The notes: generated by a model not told the origin, from the sequence alone. Counted from the stretch's first letter, positions 36,722-48,656 are shown. The stretch is DNA of 64,000 nt from Tragulus kanchil (GCA_022376925.1 JAIOJX010000005.1:156255501-156319500); one strand, 5' to 3'. Translations and numbers: made by a program.

Positions 36722-38786
36722 ACAGAGCCTCCACGTAGTCTCTAAACTGGACCACTCTGCTCCGTTCATTCAGCTTCTGGGCTTTGCTCTTGAAATCCCA
36801 TCAGCACCCGGGCTCAGTCCATAGGCATGCCTCAAGCCTTAGCTCAGCTGTCACTAAGTTGAACCGAGGGCTTCATTGACACTGTTTGGCTACCAGGTGT
36901 GGCTTCTACAATGTAATCTGACTTTTATGAGCTCCAAACGTGTAGAAGGCAAGACAGAGACTCGGTCCTTCCTTGACTGTGATGCAACGTGTTAGATGTT
37001 AGGTCAGACCTGGCTGCTAAGTTTGGAGGAGGGAGGAGTGACCGGGGATGGGGAGTGTGGGGAATGAAGCCTTGCAAAGGGAGTTTGAGAGAGAAGGGGT
37101 GGCCTGAGCAACCCTGGTAAGACAAGCGGCCCAGGATGAAGGACCGTTCAGGCAGAAGGAACTGCAAGAAAGAGAACAGAGGTGGGACATGCCTGTGACT
37201 AAGCTCAGGGCAGTAAAACCTGTTAACCCTGGGTGGGTGGGGTTGGGGATTCAGGGGTGGGGGGGGGGAGAGTGGCACAGAGGTCTGGAATCCACCTGCC
37301 AATGTAGGAGATGCAGGTTCATTCCCTGGGTAGGGAAGGTCTGCTGGAGGAGGAAATGGCAACCCACTCCGGTATTCTGGCCTGGAAAATTTCACGGACA
37401 GAGGAACCTGGTGGTCTAGACCCTGGAGTCACCAAGAATCAGACACAACGGAGCGACTAAACACAGCACAACCCTTGCTGAGGGACGGGAGTTGCCAGCT
37501 CAGACAGTCTCACTCACACTTCAGGGCCTGCCTTCCTCCTTTACCCTGAAAACCTCACATTGGACTCCCCGCTTACCAATTATTTGTCCCTACCTCCCTT
37601 ATTCTGCTAGTGATACTGGATTTAGATTATCCATGACCATGCCTCTCTGTTACCGTGCTAATGAAAGCTGACCGTCCCAAGTCAATTCTCAATTATCTTG
37701 GCACATACACGCCAAAAGCTCAGAGAAGTCAAAACACAACTTCTCACCACATCTGCTGACAAGAAGTCCAAGGGCTGGTTTCCGGTTTCTTCCCCCTTTC
37801 CCTGTCTACCCCTTGGAGAGGTGTTCCAGAGGGCAGGAGCCACCGCAGCACAGGGGGTGAGGACACAGAGCCTCCACGTAGTCTCTAAACTGGACCACTC
37901 TGCTCCGTTCATTCAGCTTCTGGGCTTTGCTCTTGAAATCCCATCAGCACCCGGGCTCAGTCCATAGGCATGCCTCAAGCCTTAGCTCAGCTGTCACTAA
38001 GTTGAACCGAGGGCTTCATTGACACTGTTTGGCTACCAGGTGTGGCTTCTACAATGTAATCTGACTTTTATGAGCTCCAAACGTGTAGAAGGCAAGACAG
38101 AGACTCGGTCCTTCCTTGACTGTGATGCAACGTGTTAGATGTTAGGTCAGACCTGGCTGCTAAGTTTGGAGGAGGGAGGAGTGACCGGGGATGGGGAGTG
38201 TGGGGAATGAAGCCTTGCAAAGGGAGTTTGAGAGAGAAGGGGTGGCCTGAGCAACCCTGGTAAGACAAGCGGCCCAGGATGAAGGACCGTTCAGGCAGAA
38301 GGAACTGCAAGAAAGAGAACAGAGGTGGGACATGCCTGTGACTAAGCTCAGGGCAGTAAAACCTGTTAACCCTGGGTGGGTGGGGAGGGGGGATTCAGGG
38401 GTTGGGGGTGGGAGAGTGGCACAGAGGTCTGGAATCCACCTGCCAATGTAGGAGATGCAGGTTCATTCCCTGGGTAGGGAAGGTCTGCTGGAGGAGGAAA
38501 TGGCAACCCACTCCGGTATTCTGGCCTGGAAAATTTCACGGACAGAGGAACCTGGTGGGCTAGACCCTGGAGTCACCAAGAATCAGACACAACGGAGCGA
38601 CTAAACACAGCACAACCCTTGCTGAGGGACGACGGGAGTTGCCAGCTCAGACAGTCTCACTCACACTTCAGGGGCCTGCCTTCCTCCTTTACCCTGAAAA
38701 CCTCACATTGGTCCTTATTCCTCCCCGCAGCTTACCAATTATTTGTCCCTACCTCCCTTATTCTGCTAGTGATACTGGATTTAGAT
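36481..38786 (+). repeat. Tandem duplication L (offset 1145, then 1143 and variable)
   Basis: Copy 1 is 36481-37625 and copy 2 is 37626-38786. Copy 2 loses a CT pair within its first 25 bases. Differences then gather towards the 3' end of copy 1: the G-rich tract at 37235-37270, a missing 3 bases at 37487, and about 11 bases lost near 37566. Contains a Bov-tA. Confidence 0.92.
37280..37472 (+). mobile_element. Bov-tA SINE (repeated at 38423-38615 and 39617-39809)
   Basis: Partial head 'ctggaatccacctgccaatg', 'tcattccctgggtaggg', then a Bov-A body with 'aatggcaacccactccggta' and the end 'cacaacggagcgactaaaca'. Three copies, because L and M overlap here. Confidence 0.87.
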
Positions 38787-38914
38787 TTTGACTCGGTGTC
38801 CTTCCAATTGGCTAGCTGCCAGGAACGACAACCCCCCCCCCAGTACCACAGGGATGGCTAACAACTTTGGTCAATGCGTCCTCTAGGCTAGGGGCTGGCC
38901 ATCTTGGCAACTGC

Positions 38915-39065
38915 CCTGCAAGGATCGTTTTATGTATTATCATCCCCATTTTTCAGGTGAGGAAACTGAGGCTCAGTGAGGTAAAATAATACACAAGGTC
39001 TTCTAACAAGAGGTGGAGCCAGGAGAGCTGATTCTGGAACCCATAGTCTTGACTACCATGCTGCA
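38915..39065 (+). mobile_element. MIR SINE (repeated at 40107-40258)
   Basis: 'ttttcaggtgaggaaactga', 'ggctcagtgaggtaaaat', 'cttgactaccatgctgc'. Strong MIR 3' motif. Confidence 0.75.
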
Positions 39066-39111
39066 ACAACCTTCCCTAAACTACAGGTGGTCTGTTCACT
39101 CTGAGAATCAG

Positions 39112-39330
39112 GGCAGAAGCCATCAAGCTTTTTCTGTTAAAGGGCCAGACAATAAACAATGTCAGCTCTGCAAACCTTACAGCCTCTACCACAGCACTCC
39201 CTTCCGCCCTTTTCGCTTGAAAGGGGCTACAGATAACACGAACAAAAGGCCTGGCTATGCTCCAGGAGCATACAAGGCTTGTTTACTTACACAACAAGGT
39301 GACAAGCTGGACTTGGCTGTTGAAATTGTC
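39112..39330 (+). mobile_element. hAT-type DNA transposon relic (repeated at about 40304-40530)
   Basis: 'aagctttttctgttaaaggg' followed by 'ccagacaataaacaatgtca' resembles the start of a widespread mammalian non-autonomous hAT element. The rest is diverged. A frame of 123-135 codons across it and the neighbouring sequence is incidental. Confidence 0.45.
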
Positions 39331-40740
39331 CGTTCCTCTTCTACAGTAGCTTGTTCCTTCCTTCAGCCAGCGTTTACCGAGTGTCTACCTTGCGTCCAAC
39401 CTGCTCTAGGTTTTGGGTAGAGGGAGAATCACGCAAGTCTCCGCCCCCATGGAGCTTAAATCCTAGCACAGAATTGACTGTTAGTTTCACCTGTGCCTAA
39501 TAAGACTGATTCCTCACCGTTTCACCCCAAGCCAACTCATGCTTCACATCACCTGGCGACCCTGCAGAACGACCAATGCCTGGGCCCCAGGCCCCTGGGG
39601 GGGTAGGGTAGGTCACAGAGGTCTGGAATCCACCTGCCAATGTAGGAGATGCAGGTTCATTCCCTGGGTAGGGAAGGTCTGCTGGAGGAGGAAATGGCAA
39701 CCCACTCCGGTATTCTGGCCTGGAAAATTTCACGGACAGAGGAACCTGGTGGGCTAGACCCTGGAGTCACCAAGAATCAGACACAACGGAGCGACTAAAC
39801 ACAGCACAACCCTTGCTGAGGGACGACGGGAGTTGCCAGCTCAGACAGTCTCACTCACACTTCAGGGGCCTGCCTTCCTCCTTTACCCTGAAAACCTCAC
39901 ATTGGTCCTTATTCCTCCCCGCAGCTTACCAATTATTTGTCCCTACCTCCCTTATTCTGCTAGTGATACTGGATTTAGATTTTGACTCGGTGTCCTTCCA
40001 ATTGGCTAGCTGCCAGGAACGACAACCCCCCCCCCAGTACCACAGGGATGGCTAACAACTTTGGTCAATGCGTCCTCTAGGCTAGGGGCTGGCCATCTTG
40101 GCAACTGCCCTGCAAGGATCGTTTTATGTATTATCATCCCCATTTTTCAGGTGAGGAAACTGAGGCTCAGTGAGGTAAAATAATACACAAGGTCTTCTAA
40201 CAAGAGGTGGAGCCAGGAGGCTGATTCTGGAACCCATAGTCTTGACTACCATGCTGCAACAACCTTCCCTAAACTACAGGTGGTCTGTTCACTCTGAGAA
40301 TCAGGGCAGAAGCCATCAAGCTTTTTCTGTTAAAGGGCCAGACAATAAACAATGTCAGCTCTGCAAACCTTACAGCCTCTACCACAGCACTCCCTTCCGC
40401 CCTTTTCGCTTGAAAGGGGCTACAGATAACACGAACAAAAGGCCTGGCTATGCTCCAGGAGCATACAAGGCTTGTTTACTTACACAACAAGGTGACAAGC
40501 TGGACTTGGCTGTTGAAATTGTCCGTTCCTCTTCTACAGTAGCTTGTTCCTTCCTTCAGCCAGCGTTTACCGAGTGTCTACCTTGCGTCCAACCTGCTCT
40601 AGGTTTTGGGTAGAGGGAGAATCACGCAAGTCTCCGCCCCCATGGAGCTTAAATCCTAGCACAGAATTGACTGTTAGTTTCACCTGTGCCTAATAAGACT
40701 GATTCCTCACCTTGTCCTCTGCACGTTCCCCTAAGACCCG

Positions 40741-40905
40741 CGGCTCTCAACTCATGCTTCACATCACCTGGCGACCCTGCAGAACGACCAATGCCTGGGC
40801 CCCAGGCCCCAGAGATTCTCATTTAATTGGCCTGGGGTGGGCCCAGGCACTGATAATTTCTCAAGCTTCCCAGGTGATGGGTTGAGACTTACTGCTTGAG
40901 TAGCC
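40741..40905 (+). mobile_element. MER20-like hAT relic
   Basis: 'ggctctcaactcatgcttca', 'ccagagattctcatttaatt', 'ggcctggggtgggcccag' and 'cccaggtgatgggttgag'. Degraded inverted ends ('ctctcaac' / 'gttgag') are visible. The left part also ends copy 1 of duplication M. Confidence 0.55.
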
Positions 40906-40964
40906 GTTTGCCTCCTATTTCTTCCATGTATTTACTGTCTGAAATAGGGGAGGTCTTTCAAGTC

Positions 40965-41090
40965 TCCCGATGTTGAGCTGTAAAATGGGGGTTCTACCCA
41001 TCCCATAGGGTTGTCGTGAGCATGAAATGAGGCCACATGCTTGACAAACTGTAGGCTGCTACAGAAATGTGAGGGAAGATTGTCACTGTG
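40965..41090 (+). mobile_element. MIR SINE fragment
   Basis: 'gtaaaatgggggttctaccc', 'atagggttgtcgtgagcatg', 'aaatgaggccacatgctt' match the second half of MIR. Confidence 0.65.
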
Positions 41091-41479
41091 CCATTATTAG
41101 TGAGTTTTAATGCTGGGTCCTACATCAGTGATTTCCCTCTCCAGTTTTGATCTCAATTCTTTGAAGCAAGAGAGTGTTGAGATTTCTAAACCAAGCTCTA
41201 TGAGTAGCTCACTAATAGCCTGGGTTCATGGGTAAGTGAGCTGGTGGCCTTTCCCTTTATTTTAGTAGAGCATCGCATGGGGCTGCCATTTACCTGGCAT
41301 GGGGAGTGCTGCTCTGTGCCCCACTTTTGGAGTGAAGGTCTCCATCTCCAGGCAGAGAGAGCTGACCTTCCAACACTCTTGTGAAGCCTTGAATAAGCAG
41401 CTTATTTGCTTTGACTCACAGACAAATGTCCAAACTCAGGTACTCTCATGAGCTTACAACTAGGAAGAGAAGGACATTA

Positions 41480-41675
41480 CCATTTTGCCAAACACTGATC
41501 AGGGTGCTACGTCCTTCCCATATACAATTTCATCTTCAGAACAACCCCCAAGTACACTTCCTGTTCTCACTTGACAGGTGGAGAAGACTCAGAGACGCTG
41601 AGCAGCTTTGTGACCCAATGGCTCCAGGACTCACACCTGGATTTTGTTGATTCCAAAGCTCTTTGAGCAGACCCA
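41480..41675 (+). mobile_element. MIR SINE
   Basis: 'atttcatcttcagaacaacc', 'cacttgacaggtggagaaga' and 'ctcacacctggattttgttg' follow the MIR order but are diverged. Confidence 0.55.
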
Positions 41676-42814
41676 TAGGGCACCGTACAGATAATTCAGC
41701 TCCTCTTTAGCCAGGATTCAAGGAGCTACCCAACCTCCTCCAATTTCTTTATCTCAGGCTTTTTTCCTTTTCTCTTCCTGGAGCGGGGGCGGGGGGAGGT
41801 ACTCAGAAAGAACCCTACCACACCTGCTAACACCCATAGTCTGGTGAGCCACGCTCAGCATGAGCAGGATGACCCAGGGGTCCAGAGAAAAAAGGCATTT
41901 CCTCCAAGCACAGCAATGGATGATGCTGTTTTATAACCTCATAATGAAACAAAAAAAAAAAAAAAACAAACAAACCAAAAAAATGTGAGGAGTTTGGAGA
42001 AATAGATACTGCCAAGAGTGAGGAATTCACTGACCCCCTAATCTGGGCCATCTCAAGAGAAGTTGGCCACTGGCTGAGCCTCTTAAAAGCTGAAAAGTCA
42101 TCCCAGGCCACAGTGAAAGACAGAGCTTGAACAAAACAGAAACAAATGTGATCTTCAAAGTTTTAAATGTCAACTTGAAGGATCACTTAGAAGCTCTAAG
42201 ATGGGCCAAGAGAACCTGCAACTGCTCTCTCCACACCAGAGGCTCCTTTAGTCCTCTAGATCCGCCACACTGCTAGACAGTGTGGCCAACAGGGATAGGA
42301 CAGCCTCCCCAGCCCATACCCGCTAAACTGTTTATCAAATGGCTAAAGCTTCCATTTTTACAACCCATCAGATTCTCCCCTCTCACACTGAGGAGCAGTG
42401 ACTGCCTCTGGCCTGGGGCTCGGCCTTCAGGACTCCACTGCTCCTTGATCTACCTGCCTCACCCCACCCCCGACATCCAAGAGTTTCTGCTGTCCTCCTC
42501 CTTCCCAAGAACTCAAACACAAGAGTGGTTTTCAGACCAGATATCCAGAATACCTGCTGCCTCCTCCCACCCCTCAGGATAGCAGAGCAGCCACGCTCCT
42601 GGATAATCCCCACTAGCTACTGTTTCTAGAGGGAGGAAGTAAGGGTGATCTGAGCCCTTGAAACTCAACCCAGTAGCCTTCAAGAATGGAAAACATGTAG
42701 CCAGATTTGGGGAGAGGTCCTTTCCAAACCACCGGGGTGTCTGATGGCTAGAAAACTAGAAAATAAAATTATGAGATTCTCTTTATGAAGGGTTTACAGC
42801 ATCCCTCGCTCTTC
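41676..42814. other. Unique stretch with A-rich run
   Basis: A run of about 18 A with CAAA variants lies at about 41950-41978. The rest shows no repeat or gene signal. Confidence 0.5.
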
Positions 42815-43165
42815 GTCCCTTTGCATAAATACCACGTTTGTGACAACCTTATCAGCTAAATATCATTCTCATTTAACAGGTGAGGGCGCTTAAGCTCAAA
42901 GAAGAAGTAATGTACCCAGGTTACTGCTCCCCTGGTAGCCCAGTGGTGAAAAATCTGCCTGCAATGCTGGAGAGGCAGGTTCAATCCCTGGGTCAGGAAG
43001 ATCCTCTGGAGAAGGGAATGGCAACCCCTCCAGTATTCTGGCCTGAAGAATCCCATGGACAGGAGCGTGGCAGGCTACAGTGCATGGGGGTCGGAAAGAG
43101 TTGGACCAGGCTGAGCACGCAGGCCCAGGTTACTGAGTCTCTTCCAGTTTCCACTGTGCCAGGCT
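42815..43165 (+). mobile_element. MIR SINE split by a Bov-tA
   Basis: The left half (42815-42926) has 'catttaacaggtgagggcgc' and 'agaagtaatgtacccagg'. The right half resumes at 43124 with 'cccaggttactgagtct'. The split is caused by the Bov-tA described next. Confidence 0.65.
42927..43123 (+). mobile_element. Bov-tA SINE with target-site duplication
   Basis: 'cccctggtagcccagtggtg' head and a Bov-A body ending near 'ctgagcacgcagg'. The 12-base word 'cccaggttactg' stands on both sides, at 42915-42926 and 43124-43135. That is a perfect target-site duplication and shows a true retrotransposition into the MIR. Confidence 0.88.
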
Positions 43166-44355
43166 GCATCTGAAGTCCAGAGCTAAAGGACACAGGATCC
43201 CTGAACTCAGAGACTCTAGCTGTGGAGACCTAGAGCATCAACTACTATCAAAGCCAAGGACATCTTCCAAGTGGTTCTTTCTGCCAGGTGCCTTTGGCCT
43301 TTGGCCCTTCTGGAGAGTCTGAGAATGTATTCTAAGTATTCTGATCTCAGAGATAACCAAAAAGCTGGCCAGAATCTTGAGCAGATAGAAAGGTCAATGA
43401 GAAGGCTTCCACATCAGCCCAAGCATCAGCGGTCTGAGAATACATCTAGGGTCCAAAGTCGGTGAAATTGTCCCTCAGAGCCCACTCTAAAGAGTCCGAA
43501 TCCCACTGACCCTTCAGAGAGTATGATGAAAGAGTTGAGAGGCCAGATGGCAGCTTCAGCTGCCCCTGAGGGTCCTGGGCTGGGACAAGAGGCCACCCTA
43601 GACTTCCAGATTTTTTTTTTTTTTTGAGCAAACTCTGGGAGATAGTGAAGGACAGGGAAGTCTGATGTGCTGCAGGCCATGGGGTCACAAAGAGTTGGAC
43701 AACAACAAGCCCCCGAGATGGGTCCCCTCCACCCCTGGGTATTCAACCTTCTATTTGTGCATGGTGGGAATGAGTGGAAACATTTTAATCATGACTTTCC
43801 TCAGCTCCCCTGTGAGAAAGACTCCAGCCTCCACCTCACTGGTGATCTCTACACCCTCCTGACCACCTGTGCTTTCACCTGCCCTCTTCTTCACCTCTGG
43901 ATTGGAGGCTCTTCAGTCATGGCAAGAGTTTAACCTTTTTCGTGTCAAAAAAAAGAAAAGAAGAAATCATCCTTTGCTGAGAGGGAGCCAGGTAGAAGAC
44001 TGGGGAGAAGACTTTTCTTTCCACTGAAGGCAGTAGCGTTTCAAGCTCCCCCATACCCACCAGAACGAAGACCCTCCACCTCCACGAGCCTTTCTATGGG
44101 TTACCCTCTCACACCCTCCCCCTTCCTGAACTCCTGACTCTCTAAGGTCCAGGAGTTTTTCTCCTCCTTTTGTCCTGACGAGGGGCACGAGTATTCCCTC
44201 CACATCTGAGGATCCAGAGGAGAAGCCCTGGAAATGCAGCCAGGAGTTAGGAGCCGGAGTGTGCAGGCTACCAGGGAATGAGACAGAAACAGCACGGTTG
44301 TTTTTTGTTTTGTTTTAAATGGAGAGATGAAGGTCGATGCAGCTGCCAGAGCAAC
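43166..44355. other. Mostly unique; Bov-A 3' fragment at 43628-43712
   Basis: After a T run (about 43612-43625) the words 'gggagatagtgaaggacagg' and 'ggccatggggtcacaaagag' mark the 3' part of a Bov-A2-like element. Nothing else recognised. Confidence 0.55.
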
Positions 44356-46638
44356 CAAGAAACAGCCCAGTTAGGCTTCCAAGCCGGAGGCCATGACCAT
44401 CCCCACGCAGTCGCCAAAGCATAAACAGACGCCTACACGTGCATCTCACGCAGGGTACCCCACTAGCCCTTTACAAGCACTTTTGTTTAGATGGCCCGGA
44501 GCATGATTTTCTCCTTCACTGCATTCAAGTTAAAGACATACTCCTAAAGTTAAAGGAGTCTAGAGCTGACCTGCTGTCTGCTCATTCTGTTACAGCTTTT
44601 CTCGAGGGGTCAATTTGTATAATTTCTAAAACCCTTCCCCCAAATCTTCAACTTCCTGTGGGTCTTTTTTGTTGTTTTTTTAATGTCCAGATTTCCTCCC
44701 TGTCCCTATATTCTTTCCTTTTTTCTAGGACACAGGGAGGGTCCAGTAATTTTCCTCCCACCCAAATATTGTAGGTTGGTTCTACTGCAAAATACAAAAC
44801 CAGAGACCGAGGTGGGATGAAACTGAAAGGACTCTCTTTGTGGTCACTGGTTTGCTGAACAGCTACTGACATCCAGTGTGTGCACTGGGCAACCCCGGGC
44901 TGGTGGATCCACACAGAACACTCTCACAGAACACAATTCCCCCTCCTAAGACCTAGGGGGAAATCCGTTCCCTTCTTCAGCCACTTTTTCAGAGAAATTC
45001 AAGAAACTGACACCAAACGCACAAGGTTGGGGTGGGCGGTGGACACAAAACTTGAAACTATTTAAAGATGGGAAGTTGCTCTCTTTCCCTTGTAGGTTTC
45101 AAGGAAAATCTCCAGGGACTCTTTCCTGAAGCAGTGTGATTTTTTTTTTTTTTCTTTCCACCTTCCTAGAAACTTTGCAAAACCACCTCAGGACTGTGGA
45201 AAAGTGGCCAAGGCAGAGAGAGAAGAGTTAAATCAAGCCCAGACCTCAACAATCTGTGTTCAATTTTGATAAAAATCTCTCTCCCTCTCCCCCACCACCT
45301 CCATTCCTCCACCCCACAGCTCAGACATGACTCTTTATGTTACGAGCTTGCATCTTGTTTGCGCACGGAGGGCTCCCAGAAACCCCTCCATGGATCCCAC
45401 CGTGGGCACATGTGGCAGACACATCCATTCCACTCGCCGGCAGGGCTGGACACAGAGCCACAGTCCTGGGCACCGCCATCGCCTCCTCCTTCCCCTCAAG
45501 AAACAGCCCAGTTAGGCTTCCAAGCCGGAGGCCATGACCATCCCCACGCAGTCGCCAAAGCATAAACAGACGCCTACACGTGCATCTCACGCAGGGTACC
45601 CCACTAGCCCTTTACAAGCACTTTTGTTTAGATGGCCCGGAGCATGATTTTCTCCTTCACTGCATTCAAGTTAAAGACATACTCCTAAAGTTAAAGGAGT
45701 CTAGAGCTGACCTGCTGTCTGCTCATTCTGTTACAGCTTTTCTCGAGGGGTCAATTTGTATAATTTCTAAAACCCTTCCCCCAAATCTTCAACTTCCTGT
45801 GGGTCTTTTTTGTTGTTTTTTTAATGTCCAGATTTCCTCCCTGTCCCTATATTCTTTCCTTTTTTCTAGGACACAGGGAGGGTCCAGTAATTTTCCTCCC
45901 ACCCAAATATTGTAGGTTGGTTCTACTGCAAAATACAAAACCAGAGACCGAGGTGGGATGAAACTGAAAGGACTCTCTTTGTGGTCACTGGTTTGCTGAA
46001 CAGCTACTGACATCCAGTGTGTGCACTGGGCAACCCCGGGCTGGTGGATCCACACAGAACACTCTCACAGAACACAATTCCCCCTCCTAAGACCTAGGGG
46101 GAAATCCGTTCCCTTCTTCAGCCACTTTTTCAGAGAAATTCAAGAAACTGACACCAAACGCACAAGGTTGGGGTGGGCGGTGGACACAAAACTTGAAACT
46201 ATTTAAAGATGGGAAGTTGCTCTCTTTCCCTTGTAGGTTTCAAGGAAAATCTCCAGGGACTCTTTCCTGAAGCAGTGTGATTTTTTTTTTTTTCTTTCCA
46301 CCTTCCTAGAAACTTTGCAAAACCACCTCAGAACTGTGGAAAAGTGGCCAAGGCAGAGAGAGAAGAGTTAAATCAAGCCCAGACCTCAACAATCTGTGTT
46401 CAATTTTGATAAAAATCTCTCTCCCTCTCCCCCACCACCTCCATTCCTCCACCCCACAGCTCAGACATGACTCTTTATGTTACGAGCTTGCATCTTGTTT
46501 GGCGCACGGAGGGGCTCCCAGAAACCCCTCCATGGATCCCACCGTGGGCACATGTGGCAGACACATCCATTCCACTCGCCGGCAGGGCTGGACACAGAGC
46601 CACAGTCCTGGGCACCGCCATCGCCTCCTCCTTCCCCT
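44356..46638 (+). repeat. Tandem duplication N (offset 1141)
   Basis: Copy 1 is 44356-45496 and copy 2 is 45497-46638. The junction joins 'cttcccct' to 'caagaaacagccc'. Small differences near the end: 'gcgcacggagggctccc' against 'ggcgcacggaggggctccc', and a T-run at about 46281. No repeat family recognised inside. Confidence 0.93.
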
Positions 46639-47116
46639 TGGAATTAATTACCTGCCTGCAGACCAGCTCCAAGTCAGAGTCCCGTGTCCCAGAGCTGTGA
46701 GGGCCCCAGCAGGCTGATGGATGGGCAGCAGCCGCAGGTGCTGGGGCTCCCGCTCAGGACCCCTTTCCTGGGATGCTTCTTCCAGCTCCGAAGCCCCGCT
46801 GCTTCTGGGAGCAAGAATGTCCCCGCTCTCTCTGCCCAGCCTGCTGGCCAGGGGCCCGACTTGCAAGTGGGTGCTAGGTGCGTGTAAAGAGTTAAGTCAC
46901 CCAAAGGAAGGCACAAGCTGAACCGGGAAAAGCCATCACCAAAAAGTTGTCAGTTTGGGGGGCACTGGCTAAGTCCTGTCCACTTATGTCAAGAAGGAAT
47001 CAGATTTCAAAGCCATAAACAGTTTTTTTGGTAAGTTTTCCTAAGACATTTCCTGTCTCCAGATGTGCCCATCCAGACAGACACAGACACGCAAATCACA
47101 CCCGTCGGCACAGACA

Positions 47117-47182
47117 CGCACGCAGGCCCTAGGAGCCGCGCACGCAGGCCCTAGGAGCCCCGCACGCAGGCCCTAGGAGCCC
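47117..47182. repeat. 22-bp minisatellite x 3 (repeated at 48218-48283)
   Basis: Three head-to-tail units of 22 bases with the core 'cgcacgcaggccctaggagc'. Units 2 and 3 are identical and unit 1 differs in the last base. It lies 3' of the splice donor on the minus strand, that is, in the first intron of the candidate gene. Confidence 0.85.
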
Positions 47183-47374
47183 CGCTCAGGGATCCTCGGA
47201 GGCTCCTGCAAGCACTTTAGAGAAACAAAAACTGGCAGCCCGCGGAGCCGATCCCCTTTCAGCCTTGGAAAGAAAGTAGAGGGGGAGAGAAATGTGGAAG
47301 TGCCCCGGAAGCCTCCCGTGGTTCCCTCGCCCCCGGACTCGAAGCAGGGAGGAGAGCGGAGAGGCAGTACTTAC

Positions 47375-47388
47375 CTCGGGGTGCCCAT
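47375..47388 (-). other. Duplicate of the candidate first coding exon, without promoter
   Basis: Same 14-nt ATG-to-donor segment as at 48476-48489. Upstream on the minus strand (higher coordinates) its 5' leader runs only to about 47475. There it is replaced by junction filler and then by the start of copy 2, so the CRE and GC-rich promoter are absent. Most likely an assembly copy. Confidence 0.6.
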
Positions 47389-48475
47389 GGCGCGCCCGCC
47401 GCTCCCGCAGCCCCGCGCCCGGCTGCGCTCCTGCCCGCCGCCCGCCGCTCCGCGCTGAGCTGAGCTGAACCGCGCCCAACTGCGGCCTCAACAATCTGTG
47501 TTCAATTTTGATAAAAATCTCTCTCCCTCTCCCCCACCACCTCCATTCCTCCACCCCACAGCTCAGACATGACTCTTTATGTTACGAGCTTGCATCTTGT
47601 TTGCGCACGGAGGGGCTCCCAGAAACCCCTCCATGGATCCCACCGTGGGCACATGTGGCAGACACATCCATTCCACTCGCCGGCAGGGCTGGACACAGAG
47701 CCACAGTCCTGGGCACCGCCATCGCCTCCTCCTTCCCCTTGGAATTAATTACCTGCCTGCAGACCAGCTCCAAGTCAGAGTCCCGTGTCCCAGAGCTGTG
47801 AGGGCCCCAGCAGGCTGATGGATGGGCAGCAGCCGCAGGTGCTGGGGCTCCCGCTCAGGACCCCTTTCCTGGGATGCTTCTTCCAGCTCCGAAGCCCCGC
47901 TGCTTCTGGGAGCAAGAATGTCCCCGCTCTCTCTGCCCAGCCTGCTGGCCAGGGGCCCGACTTGCAAGTGGGTGCTAGGTGCGTGTAAAGAGTTAAGTCA
48001 CCCAAAGGAAGGCACAAGCTGAACCGGGAAAAGCCATCACCAAAAAGTTGTCAGTTTGGGGGGCACTGGCTAAGTCCTGTCCACTTATGTCAAGAAGGAA
48101 TCAGATTTCAAAGCCATAAACAGTTTTTTTGGTAAGTTTTCCTAAGACATTTCCTGTCTCCAGATGTGCCCATCCAGACAGACACAGACACGCAAATCAC
48201 ACCCGTCGGCACAGACACGCACGCAGGCCCTAGGAGCCGCGCACGCAGGCCCTAGGAGCCCCGCACGCAGGCCCTAGGAGCCCCGCTCAGGGATCCTCGG
48301 AGGCTCCTGCAAGCACTTTAGAGAAACAAAAACTGGCAGCCCGCGGAGCCGATCCCCTTTCAGCCTTGGAAAGAAAGTAGAGGGGGAGAGAAATGTGGAA
48401 GTGCCCCGGAAGCCTCCCGTGGTTCCCTCGCCCCCGGACTCGAAGCAGGGAGGAGAGCGGAGAGGCAGTACTTAC

Positions 48476-48489
48476 CTCGGGGTGCCCAT
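48476..48489 (-). CDS. Candidate first coding exon of an unidentified minus-strand gene
   Basis: Read on the minus strand: a strong Kozak start (G at -3, G at +4) opens Met-Gly-Thr-Pro, then two bases of the next codon (AG, so Arg or Ser), followed immediately by a consensus donor GTAAGT whose intron begins at 48475. The exon sits in the CpG island, about 160 bases downstream of a CRE. The remaining exons must lie at lower coordinates, and none is recognisable in this window, so the first intron is probably long. I do not recognise the gene from five residues. An alternative is that the ATG is not used and this is a non-coding first exon. The 14-nt size is unusual but known among genes with tiny first coding exons. 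Confidence 0.45.
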
Positions 48490-48648
48490 GGCGCGCCCGC
48501 CGCTCCCGCAGCCCCGCGCCCGGCTGCGCTCCTGCCCGCCGCCCGCCGCGCTCGCTCCGCGCTGAGCTGAGCTGAACCGCGCTCGCCTTCTTCCGACCGA
48601 AACCTCGCTGCTCCCCCTGGGCCGGCCTCGCGCCCGCCCGCCCCGCTC

Positions 48649-48656
48649 TGACGTCA
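48649..48656. promoter_or_regulatory. Palindromic CRE (TGACGTCA)
   Basis: A perfect 8-base cAMP-response element, the CREB/ATF site, at the upstream edge of the CpG island. Relative to the minus-strand ATG it is 160 bases upstream, a usual distance. An AT-rich 'ataaata' word lies at 48674-48680 but is on the far side of the CRE from the ATG, so it is probably not the working TATA box. Present once only: the duplicated first exon lacks it. Confidence 0.6.

Larger units (their letters stand above)
38420..40810 (+). repeat. Tandem duplication M (offset 1194, rising to 1215)
   Basis: Copy 1 is 38420-39595, the G-rich filler is 39596-39613 and copy 2 is 39614-40810. In the last 80 bases of copy 1 the sequence after 'actgattcctcacc' is garbled and about 22 bases shorter than in copy 2, then agrees again from 'caactcatgcttcac'. 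The longest offset of the set. Confidence 0.92.
46384..48582 (+). repeat. Tandem duplication O (offset 1102-1101)
   Basis: Copy 1 is 46384-47475, the filler is 47476-47485 and copy 2 is 47486-48582. Near its 3' end copy 1 lacks six bases ('gctcgc' after 'gcccgcc') found in copy 2. The unit contains the CpG-rich first exon and so doubles it. Overlap with N makes the block starting 'cctcaacaatctg' occur at 45244, 46384 and 47486. Confidence 0.93.
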
